Positions 1 to 5,049 of a stretch of DNA of 7,993 nucleotides are shown here, piece by piece. Below the pieces are notes generated by a model. It was not told the origin of the DNA. It was given only the letters and a program-made list of their open reading frames with translations, and made no database searches. Within the stretch, counting starts at the first letter, position 1; every line of letters starts with the position of its first letter. The stretch lies in NCBI GenBank assembly GCA_001798455.1, contig MGSI01000034.1, forward strand, positions 1 to 7,993, given 5' to 3'. The position numbers and the translations under genes are program-made. Origin of the DNA: Deltaproteobacteria bacterium RIFCSPLOWO2_02_FULL_57_26 (GTDB lineage: Bacteria > Desulfobacterota > Binatia > UBA9968).

Positions 1-185
1 AATTCGGCTATGAGGCCGCTCAGGACCTTGAAGGGCGTACCCGCTTCGCCCACGTCCTCGCCGATAATAAAAACCCGCGGGTCGCGTCGCATCTCGTCCG
101 CCAAAGCCTCGTTGATCGCCTGGGCGAAAGTGATCTCTCGCAAGGCTGTTTCAACCAAAGGTTTCTTCTGAGTCGGCATTTTCAT
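1..185 (-). CDS. 2-oxoacid dehydrogenase E1 component, beta subunit (N-terminal part, cut by window edge)
   Basis: I translated this by hand on the minus strand. It begins with ATG at 185, or with the in-frame ATG at 179, and stays open to the window edge, giving about 61 residues. The stretch ITFAQAINEALADEM, then PRVFIIGEDVG and a G-T-PFKVL segment, is the standard beginning of the beta subunit of pyruvate, acetoin or branched-chain 2-oxoacid dehydrogenase E1. With the alpha subunit it forms the alpha2beta2 thiamine-diphosphate enzyme that decarboxylates a 2-oxoacid (or cleaves acetoin) and acylates the lipoyl E2 partner in the cytoplasm. The E1-alpha gene lies just upstream, separated by an 83-base AT-rich spacer. 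Neither start has a clear Shine-Dalgarno sequence. Substrate class cannot be decided from this fragment. Confidence 0.88.
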   Translation of the reverse strand, partial: MKMPTQKKPLVETALREITFAQAINEALADEMRRDPRVFIIGEDVGEAGTPFKVLSGLIAE

Positions 186-192
186 TGGATGT

Positions 193-270
193 AAATTTTG
201 AATTATGAATTCTTAATTTTTAGTTAATGTTTCCATCGACTCAACATTTAAAATTAAAAATTCAAAATTC
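193..270. repeat. AT-rich imperfect inverted repeat IR-1 between E1-alpha and E1-beta genes
   Basis: The left arm (about 193-228) reads AATTTTGAATT ... TTAATTTTTA. The right arm (about 245-270) is roughly its reverse complement, built from AAAATT and AAAAATTC units, with a loop near 229-244. The right arm runs into the stop codon of E1-alpha (TGA at 271-269). The unit style matches IR-2 on the other side of the same gene. It could be a small non-autonomous repeat, or a hairpin separating the alpha and beta messages. No poly-U tail typical of a terminator stands out. Confidence 0.6.
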
Positions 271-1279
271 AGGCATAAACATCCTGGTCGACCTCGCTGG
301 GAGCGGGATAAGGGGCGTTGAGGGCAAATTCAACTCCCGTCTCGATCTCGCGGCGGATTTCCGCCTCAATCCGGGCGAGCGCTTTCTGGTCCGTTGTCCT
401 GCGCTTGACCAGACGCGCGGCGAAAAGCTTGATCGGATCGCGCTCCCTCTTCCACTCTTCTTCTTCCTTTTTGGGACGGTAGTAAGAGCGGTCGATGTCG
501 CCAACGTGATGGCCGTGGAACCGGTAAGTATGGCAGACGAGGAAAGCCGGACCCTTTCCCTGCCGCGCGCGCTCCACCAGCCTGAGCGCGGTCCCATGGA
601 CGAGCTCGACGTCCTGGCCGTCAGTGGCCTGCGCCAGGATGCCGAAGGCCTCGGCGCGAGCCTGGAACTCCCCGGCTGTTGTCTCCCGATAATGGGTATA
701 CTCGTTGTAGAGATTATTCTCACAAACGTAGATCACTGGAAGCTGCCACAGCGAGGCCATGTTCATGGATTCATAGAGAAGCCCCTGGCCCAAAGCCCCC
801 TCGCCGAAGAAACAGACCGCCACCTGTTGGCTGGCGCGCATCTTGGCCGACAGGGCTGCCCCTGTGGCAATCCCCGCGCTGCCACCGACAATCGCGTTGG
901 CCCCGAGGTTGCCGGTGTCCTGGTCAGCGATGTGCATCGAGCCGCCTTTGCCCCGGCAGTATCCGGGCTCCTTTCCCAGCAGCTCGGCAAACATCCGGTC
1001 CACGGAAGCCCCCTTCGCTAAGCAGTGGCCATGACCCCGGTGGGTGCTCGTGATAAAATCGTCGTGTTTAAGCGCATCGCACACACCCACGGCCACGGCC
1101 TCTTGGCCGATATAGAGGTGCGCGAGACCGGGCATCTTGGCGCTCGTGTAGAGCTGGTTGACCTGCTCCTCAAATAGCCTAATTTTTAGCATCTGCCGAT
1201 AGAAATGAAGAAGCTTCTCGCGGCCAATTGAGTTCTTAGTTTTTAGTTTTAAGTTTTTAGTTTCTCGATTCGACTTCAT
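269..1279 (-). CDS. 2-oxoacid (pyruvate/acetoin-type) dehydrogenase E1 component, alpha subunit
   Basis: This 336-residue protein is the usual length for an E1 alpha subunit. The thiamine-diphosphate motif begins at GEG (159-161) and ends at ENN (187-189), the expected spacing of about 30. Other family blocks are LYIGQEAVAVG (55-65), the active-site histidine segment STHRGHGH (78-85), GKGGSMHI (110-117) and YRFHGHHVGD (252-261). It decarboxylates a 2-oxoacid or cleaves acetoin together with the beta subunit and passes the acyl group to lipoyl-E2. The usual GDG is GEG here, a conservative change. Residues 8-17 (NLKLKTKNSI) are encoded by the arm of an AT-rich inverted repeat and look unlike a conserved N terminus, but no better in-frame start is visible; the first family-like residues begin around 20. 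The upstream SD is weak. Pyruvate versus acetoin or branched-chain substrate is undecided. Confidence 0.9.
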   Translation of the reverse strand: MKSNRETKNLKLKTKNSIGREKLLHFYRQMLKIRLFEEQVNQLYTSAKMPGLAHLYIGQEAVAVGVCDALKHDDFITSTHRGHGHCLAKGASVDRMFAELLGKEPGYCRGKGGSMHIADQDTGNLGANAIVGGSAGIATGAALSAKMRASQQVAVCFFGEGALGQGLLYESMNMASLWQLPVIYVCENNLYNEYTHYRETTAGEFQARAEAFGILAQATDGQDVELVHGTALRLVERARQGKGPAFLVCHTYRFHGHHVGDIDRSYYRPKKEEEEWKRERDPIKLFAARLVKRRTTDQKALARIEAEIRREIETGVEFALNAPYPAPSEVDQDVYA

Positions 1280-1325
1280 TTTCTAATCCAACTCAAAACT
1301 CAAAATTAAAAACTCAAAACTAAAG
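1227..1325. repeat. AT-rich imperfect inverted repeat IR-2 enclosing the E1-alpha start codon
   Basis: The left arm (about 1227-1263) is made of TTTTTAGTTTTAAG-like units. The right arm (about 1289-1325) is made of AACTCAAAACT/AAAATTAAAAACTC units and is roughly its reverse complement. The loop contains the E1-alpha ATG (1279-1277). The left arm encodes E1-alpha residues about 6-18, and the right arm contains the stop of the preceding dehydrogenase gene (TAG, 1322-1320). It resembles IR-1 in unit composition, which suggests one repeat family inserted on both sides of the gene. Confidence 0.6.
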
Positions 1326-2201
1326 TTTTAGCCCGGACATTTGGGCTAAAACTTGAAACAGGATGGCGAAATCTTTTTTCGCGAGTCCCATACCACGGGC
1401 GGTCGTCAACATCTCGTTGGTGACCGCAGTGGTCGGGAGGGGAACGTCCAGCTGTCTTCCCAACTCGAGAGCGAGCAGCAAGTCCTTCTGCATCATGTTG
1501 ACGTCGAACCAGGCCTCCTCCGGCATCTCAAGAACAAACGGACCGCGGTACTTCACCATAGGCGATGCGATCACGCTGTTGAGTAGAACCTCAACCGCGG
1601 TCTCGCGCGCGATGCCGCTCTTTTCGGCGAGCAGCACCCCTTCGCTAAAGGCAAGCATCTGTACCGCCAGGCTCAGATTCGTGGCGATCTTCATCGTCAC
1701 CGCGAGCCCGTTTTTCCCCACGTAAGTGACCTTGGGACCGATGGCTTCGAGGATCGGCCGCGCCTGCTCGAAGGCCTCGCGCTCTCCCGCGGCCATAATC
1801 GAAAGCTTGCCTTCTTCCAGAGTGCTCACGCTGCCGGAGACCGGCGCGTCCAGCATCTTCGCTCCCTTGGCGGAGACCTGCGCGGCCAGCTCGCGGCTCA
1901 CGGCAGGGCTCACGGTGCTCATATCCATATAGATTTTGCCCCGGCTGAGGCCGGCGAGGATGCCCTCAGGACCTCCGGTAACGGCTTTCAAGGCCTCGGT
2001 GTTGGTGACCATCGAGAGCGTGATTTCTCCCGCTCGGGCTGCCGCGGCGGGGCTGTCGGCCCATTTCATCCCGGCCTTAATCAGCCACTCCGCTTTCGTT
2101 TTTGTCCGGTTGTAGCCCGTGACTTTGTGCCCGGCATCGAGCAGCCGCTTGACCATGCGGCTGCCCATGACGCCAAGGCCGACAAATCCCACCTCCGTCA
2201 T
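1320..2201 (-). CDS. NAD(P)-dependent beta-hydroxyacid dehydrogenase (3-hydroxyisobutyrate dehydrogenase family)
   Basis: This is a 293-residue oxidoreductase, typical in length. The N-terminal Rossmann fold shows GLGVMG (8-13) and an NRT triplet (31-33) after the second strand; NRT is the pattern linked in this family to NADP(H) preference. The substrate-binding block DAPVSGS is at 118-124, the catalytic lysine is K171 in TMKIATN, and the late KDLLLAL helix is present. The family interconverts beta-hydroxyacids and semialdehydes (3-hydroxyisobutyrate, tartronate semialdehyde, succinic semialdehyde/glyoxylate reductases); the exact substrate is not readable. I chose ATG at 2201 over the in-frame ATG at 2219 because AGGAG lies six bases before it, within the longer reading. 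The E1-alpha gene follows after 40 bases, consistent with co-transcription. Confidence 0.92.
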   Translation of the reverse strand: MTEVGFVGLGVMGSRMVKRLLDAGHKVTGYNRTKTKAEWLIKAGMKWADSPAAAARAGEITLSMVTNTEALKAVTGGPEGILAGLSRGKIYMDMSTVSPAVSRELAAQVSAKGAKMLDAPVSGSVSTLEEGKLSIMAAGEREAFEQARPILEAIGPKVTYVGKNGLAVTMKIATNLSLAVQMLAFSEGVLLAEKSGIARETAVEVLLNSVIASPMVKYRGPFVLEMPEEAWFDVNMMQKDLLLALELGRQLDVPLPTTAVTNEMLTTARGMGLAKKDFAILFQVLAQMSGLKL

Positions 2202-2294
2202 GGAATTCTCCTGAGGCATGCTTGTGCTACTCTAATGCCGAATCCCGGAAATTACAAAGCACCGTCTGGGAGGACGCTGCTTTCTCGAAAACCC

Positions 2295-2675
2295 TTAGAG
2301 GACAGCGACGATTTCGACTTGAAACAGGACCTCTCCTCGGAGATCGGCTTTGATGGCGTGGCGCGCCGGTCGATCTTCCTTGTCCGGAAACATCTTGAGC
2401 CATTCTTTGTTGATGGACTCGCGGAAGCGCTCCTCTCTTAGGAACACCGTCATCTTGATAATGTCCTGCGCTGTCCCGCCTGCCTTCTCCATAAAGGTCC
2501 GCACGTTGCGAAAAAGCATTTCGGCCTGTTGGTCGGGATCCGCGGGAAGCGACTTGGTGTTTGGATCGTAGCCAGAGATGGCTGAGGAAAAAACCAGGTT
2601 TCCGATCTTCGCTCCCATGGGAATAGGCGCCTGATGTGATACGCCCGGGATCTCGATGCTTACCCGTTTGTCCAT
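2295..2675 (-). CDS. RidA-family 2-iminobutanoate/2-iminopropanoate deaminase-like protein
   Basis: This 126-residue protein is a single Rid (YjgF/UK114) domain of standard length. Visible family blocks are GNLVFSSAISGYDP (25-38), the helix AEMLFRNVRTFMEKAGG (51-67), DIIKMTVFL (71-79) and the C-terminal RPARHAIKADL ... VEIVAVL. R105 sits where the catalytic, carboxylate-binding arginine of RidA sits, and E121 matches the late glutamate, so deaminase activity on reactive enamines/imines is plausible. The start at 2675 is fixed by GAGAGGAG five bases upstream; the longer reading to 2723 lacks such support. It lies between the cupin gene (about 87 bases away) and the dehydrogenase gene (about 93 bases away), all on one strand. 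The cytoplasmic role is inferred from the absence of a signal peptide. Confidence 0.92.
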   Translation of the reverse strand: MDKRVSIEIPGVSHQAPIPMGAKIGNLVFSSAISGYDPNTKSLPADPDQQAEMLFRNVRTFMEKAGGTAQDIIKMTVFLREERFRESINKEWLKMFPDKEDRPARHAIKADLRGEVLFQVEIVAVL

Positions 2676-2762
2676 AAAAACTCCTCTCGCTTCAAATGTG
2701 GGTATCCTGGCTCTCCTTTCCACCCTGGACCTGGCCGATCCAGACAGGACGTCGCTTACTCT

Positions 2763-3155
2763 CTAACCACTGTAAGCGATCTCCGGATGCTCTCGATAAT
2801 GGTTCTCCGGATCGCAGGCCGAAAAAGCGCAAAGCAAAACCAGGGCGCCGCGACCGGTGTTGAGCATCATGTGGCGCGCCCCCGGCGGGATCAGAATCGT
2901 ATCACCGGGACGGATGGCGGCCGTTTTTTCGTCTACCCAAGCCTCGCCAGAGCCTTTCTGTACGTAGATGACCTCTTCCATTCCCGGATGACTGTGGGGA
3001 TGGCGCGGCCCGGCTTTTCTTACCGGGACCACCTCCACGAGGCGAAGCGCGATGCCCTTCGATTGAAGCTTTCTGTGAGAGACCAGCTCCCGAAAAAATC
3101 GGCTGGGGGCCTTTCTCCGGGCCACCTGACTCTGATGAATCTTTCTGATGCTCAA
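2763..3155 (-). CDS. Small single-domain cupin protein (TTG start)
   Basis: This is a 130-residue cupin. Motif 1 is complete: G49, then H54-S-H56, E61 and G68. Motif 2 is complete: G84, P90, G92, H95 and N99. H54, H56, E61 and H95 are the expected metal ligands. Such small cupins are isomerases, dioxygenases or ligand sensors, so no reaction can be assigned. The start codon is TTG at 3155; no ATG or GTG lies near, the next in-frame ATG being codon 59, inside motif 1. No Shine-Dalgarno sequence is visible. Transposon-derived DNA begins only about 13-30 bases upstream, so the native leader has probably been replaced. The outward promoter-like sequence at 3232-3205 would drive this gene and the cluster below it. 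Confidence 0.88.
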   Translation of the reverse strand: MSIRKIHQSQVARRKAPSRFFRELVSHRKLQSKGIALRLVEVVPVRKAGPRHPHSHPGMEEVIYVQKGSGEAWVDEKTAAIRPGDTILIPPGARHMMLNTGRGALVLLCAFSACDPENHYREHPEIAYSG

Positions 3156-3167
3156 GGTAAAATGGAG

Positions 3168-3184
3168 ATGATAGGAAGTTCCTT
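3168..3184. repeat. Boundary repeat ATGATAGGAASTTCCTT, copy 1
   Basis: It reads ATGATAGGAAGTTCCTT. The core AGGAAGTTCCT is palindromic except for the central base. It lies between the cupin TTG start and the left edge of transposase remnant A. GTTC (3178-3181) is a target tetranucleotide used by IS91-type elements, which may be coincidence. Confidence 0.7.
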
Positions 3185-3204
3185 CCCCCCCTTTTAGAAC
3201 AAAA

Positions 3205-3232
3205 AGTATCCGATAACGTGACGTTATGTCAA
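3205..3232 (-). promoter_or_regulatory. Outward sigma70-type promoter in remnant A, reading toward the cupin gene
   Basis: On the minus strand there is a perfect -35 TTGACA (3232-3227), a 16-base spacer and GATACT (3210-3205, four of six matches to TATAAT). Transcription would start near 3198 and enter the cupin gene about 40 bases on. The same arrangement with the same spacing is kept in remnant B although the spacer bases differ. Promoters firing out of the oriIS end are known for ISCR/IS91-type elements. Confidence 0.55.
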
Positions 3233-3267
3233 CTTCAGCGCGGCTTCAAGCGCAGGGATGGACATTT

Positions 3268-3331
3268 GCCACCGGTTGCGGCCTGTCCGCGTGTACCTGC
3301 CCGCGCAGCAGCAGGCGGGCGCACAAGCAGA
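3268..3331. repeat. Palindrome-bearing segment present in remnant A but not in B
   Basis: This GC-rich block interrupts the alignment of remnants A and B. It contains GCCCGC (3299-3304) and GCGGGC (3315-3320), a 6-bp stem around a GCAGCAGCAG loop, with an alternative CCTGC/GCAGG pairing. It resembles a small REP-type insertion; the family is not identified. Confidence 0.45.
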
Positions 3332-3342
3332 TAAGGAGGCTT

Positions 3343-3690
3343 TTAAATAACCTGGCTGTCCCTCGATCTTCCTCGGGACGGTGAGTTTATCGAACCGTAG
3401 GATGGATCGAAGGTTTGACCTTGAGGTCTCGGCCGTGAGGCTCGACCGAACGGCTCACCTCGAAAGGTAATCTCTTTTACCGCCGGATCTCTTCTAGGCG
3501 GGGCATGAGACTCTTCCCACAGACCTAAGTGCTGAAGGATCTTTTTGATGACATCTGGTTGGTCGATGCTTCGACAAACTCAGCACGGTGAGCAAGGTCG
3601 AACCGTGAAGCTGATGGTGCGGATCTCTCCGTGACACTTAGGACAGGTAAGAGGGTCTGTTTCATAGACCTTTCTGATGAAGCGGGACGA
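3343..3690 (-). pseudogene. IS91-family transposase, C-terminal zinc-ribbon fragment (copy A)
   Basis: Minus-strand translation gives FIRKVYETDPLTCPKCHGEI, then ISF, then DQPDVIKKILQHLGLWEES, ending with SINSPSRGRSRDSQVI and TAA (3345-3343). The pattern RKVYE-DPL-CP-C-GE-, about one strand, then -VIKKIL-HLGLW is the familiar C terminus of IS91-type transposases. Only one CPxC pair is visible. Between ISF and IDQPDV there are 13 extra codons, TVRPCSPC*VCRS, which include an in-frame TGA (3582-3580) and coincide with a hairpin repeat. The reading frame is the same on both sides. The HUH catalytic domain is absent, so this is a dead fragment. Its upstream edge is replaced by uppP sequence at about 3690. 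Confidence 0.7.
3570..3602. repeat. REP-like hairpin inside transposase fragment A
   Basis: The outer arms are TTCGAC (3570-3575) and GTCGAA (3597-3602), with inner arms CTCA and TGAG around GCACGG. The identical 33-base element is at 7086-7118 in fragment B. It makes up most of a 39-base in-frame insertion in the transposase and supplies the TGA. Confidence 0.8.
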
Positions 3691-3820
3691 TCGCTTCTTT
3701 AGAAAAGCCGAGGATCTTCCCGGCAAGGATGAGGTGCCCGGTGGAGGAGACAGGGATGGACTCTGTTACCCCTTCGACGAGGCCCAGGATGAATCCCTTT
3801 AGAAGAAGAGGAAGGCCCAC
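3689..3820 (-). pseudogene. uppP: Truncated undecaprenyl-diphosphatase gene (N-terminal fragment)
   Basis: The minus-strand reading from GTG at 3820 gives about 44 residues, including GFILGLVEG and EGVTESIPVSSTGHLIL followed by AGKILGFSKEA. This is the diagnostic first segment of UppP/BacA, the integral membrane enzyme that dephosphorylates undecaprenyl diphosphate to recycle the lipid carrier for wall synthesis. It includes the E-x-x-x-E pair and the SSTGH loop. Full UppP is about 260-280 residues; here similarity stops at about 3690, exactly where the transposase remnant begins, and the chimeric frame ends at TGA (3664-3662). The GTG overlaps the upstream histidine-kinase stop by one base (TAGTG), suggesting the two were translationally coupled. 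It was probably functional before truncation. Confidence 0.85.
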
Positions 3821-4953
3821 TACCTCTGCACCTTCTTCGGAAGCCTAAGGAAGAATGTACTTCCTGCGCCAAGGTTTGACTCCACCCACGCCTTTCCACT
3901 ATGGAGACCCGCTATCATCCTCACGCTCGGGAGGCCAAGCCCTGTACCGGGCTTTCCTCCCTTGGCTTGATAGTAATCCTCGAAGATGAGATTTATATCG
4001 CTTGGAGAGATACCGGGTCCGTCATCAGTAACCGAGATCAGAATATCTTCCTCCCGTTGCTCGACGGAAAGAGAAACCACTTTCTTCGCATATTTGACTG
4101 CGTTGGAGATGTAATTCCCAACGGCCCTTATAATGAGACCCTTGTCTGCAGATATCATTATCGACGGTTGCGCCGGCATGTCGCTCCAGTCGTGCCCGTT
4201 TATGCGGATGCTGGCATTATACTTATTCGCCTCCGGCAGTAGGGCGAGGGCAACGTTCCTGGTCACCTCCAGAAGGTCGAAGTCCGTGATATTGGGCTCG
4301 AACTTCCCGCTCTTCAACTTGCCGTAATTTAGCATGCTGTCAATAAGGTTTTGCATCCTCTTTGCATTGCTGTTTATAGCCGTGAGGAAGGTCATCTCTT
4401 CTTCTTTGCTCATTTGCCCTTTCTGAATATCCTCGATGATGATATTCGAAAACCCCATGATACCCATTAGAGTGTTTCTGAGGTCGTGGGCAAGGATAGT
4501 GATGAACTTTTCCCTGTCCCTCTCAAGCTCCCTGAAGTAGGCCCTGGCAAGGATCGCGATCACGTTGTGATAGAGGTAGTCGAGGCTCGTGAGGACGATG
4601 TGTATCCTGCCGGCAAAGTACTCCTGGAGGAAACGGAATGTCGCCTCTTCATAAAGGTAGAAAGAGAGGATAAGGTTCTCGTACTGTTCCTTTGTTTTAG
4701 CAAAATCAGCCCCTTTTTCCTCTATCCTCTTGAAATAGGCATCGAACTCACCGTCCGAGAGGGAGGTGAGGAATAGCCATACTGCCTCCCTGAAGTTTTT
4801 GATGGCCCTGTCGGATTTTTTCAGGCCGATTCGTACCTTTACGAGCGCTTCCCATTTTTTTGCGACATCCTCCTCATACGCGCTCATTACCCTTGCGATC
4901 TCTATGAAGAGCTTTTTTTCATCCGCACTTAGAGCGACTATCTCCTTGGCCAT
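3820..4953 (-). CDS. Soluble sensor histidine kinase
   Basis: This 377-residue kinase has no membrane segment, so it is probably cytoplasmic. Residues 1-145 are an all-helical sensor region resembling the non-heme globin/RsbR-type N-terminal domains (inference only). The H-box is at 151-164, with H156 in ILAHDLRN as the phospho-acceptor. The ATPase part shows the N-box NYISNAVKY (280-288), DDGPGI (310-315), the F-box IFEDYYQ (323-329) and GTGLGL (336-341). All key catalytic blocks are intact. It would autophosphorylate and pass phosphate to a response regulator, but none is encoded in this window. GGAG five bases before ATG 4953 supports the start. Its stop overlaps the uppP GTG. A link to envelope stress is possible from that neighbour but unproven. 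Codon use is less GC-rich than in the triple-Rid gene upstream. Confidence 0.93.
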   Translation of the reverse strand: MAKEIVALSADEKKLFIEIARVMSAYEEDVAKKWEALVKVRIGLKKSDRAIKNFREAVWLFLTSLSDGEFDAYFKRIEEKGADFAKTKEQYENLILSFYLYEEATFRFLQEYFAGRIHIVLTSLDYLYHNVIAILARAYFRELERDREKFITILAHDLRNTLMGIMGFSNIIIEDIQKGQMSKEEEMTFLTAINSNAKRMQNLIDSMLNYGKLKSGKFEPNITDFDLLEVTRNVALALLPEANKYNASIRINGHDWSDMPAQPSIMISADKGLIIRAVGNYISNAVKYAKKVVSLSVEQREEDILISVTDDGPGISPSDINLIFEDYYQAKGGKPGTGLGLPSVRMIAGLHSGKAWVESNLGAGSTFFLRLPKKVQR

Positions 4954-4969
4954 CTTTTCTCCAAGAAAA

Positions 4970-4986
4970 ATGATAGGAACTTCCTT
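4970..4986. repeat. Boundary repeat ATGATAGGAASTTCCTT, copy 2
   Basis: It reads ATGATAGGAACTTCCTT; the centre base is C where the other three copies have G, while the flanking ATGAT keeps the same orientation. It lies 17 bases upstream of the histidine-kinase ATG and separates that gene from the GC-rich triple-Rid gene. Confidence 0.7.
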
Positions 4987-5049
4987 CTGGGAGTCGCCAC
5001 AGAGAACTCAGAATTGCCCGCAGTTACCCCGTCAGCCTCGCGCGGTCTT

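Larger units (their letters stand above)
3186..3690 (-). mobile_element. IS91-like element remnant A (oriIS-side end plus 3' end of transposase)
   Basis: This segment aligns by eye with 6812-7209 (remnant B). Shared landmarks are CCCCCCTTTTA at the left edge, AGTATCCGATAA and TTATGTCAA, TAAGGAGGCTTTTAAAT, a GTCCC/GGGAC hairpin (3358-3379), and the zinc-ribbon coding part up to about 3690. Remnant A has extra DNA relative to B: about 64 bases at 3268-3331 where B has about 15, and about 50-60 bases near 3410-3465 containing a GTGAG/CTCAC inverted pair (3435-3458). At its right edge it abuts a truncated uppP gene, so the catalytic part of the transposase is gone. The family call rests on the C-terminal zinc-ribbon pattern, not on catalytic motifs. 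Confidence 0.65.

Noticed and set aside
227..1021. Plus-strand open frame of about 264 codons opposite E1-alpha
   Set aside because: It is antisense to an unmistakable E1-alpha gene and has no domain features or ribosome-binding site.
3168..3184. GGAACTT in the boundary repeat (minus strand) as an ECF-sigma -35 element
   Set aside because: No consistent -10 sequence was found about 16 bases downstream in the four copies, and copy 2 reads GGAAGTT.
3580..3582. In-frame TGA in the transposase as a selenocysteine or read-through codon
   Set aside because: It falls within a palindromic insertion that is not part of the family's sequence, and the rest of the transposase is missing.
3699..3899. 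Minus-strand 66-codon open frame over the kinase/uppP junction
   Set aside because: It is in a different frame from both the histidine-kinase C terminus and the UppP segment, both of which are clear.
4970..4986. Resemblance of ATAGGAACTTC to an FRT recombinase arm
   Set aside because: Only 11 bases match one arm, there is no second arm and no spacer, and the other three copies have a different centre base. It is best treated as a chance match.
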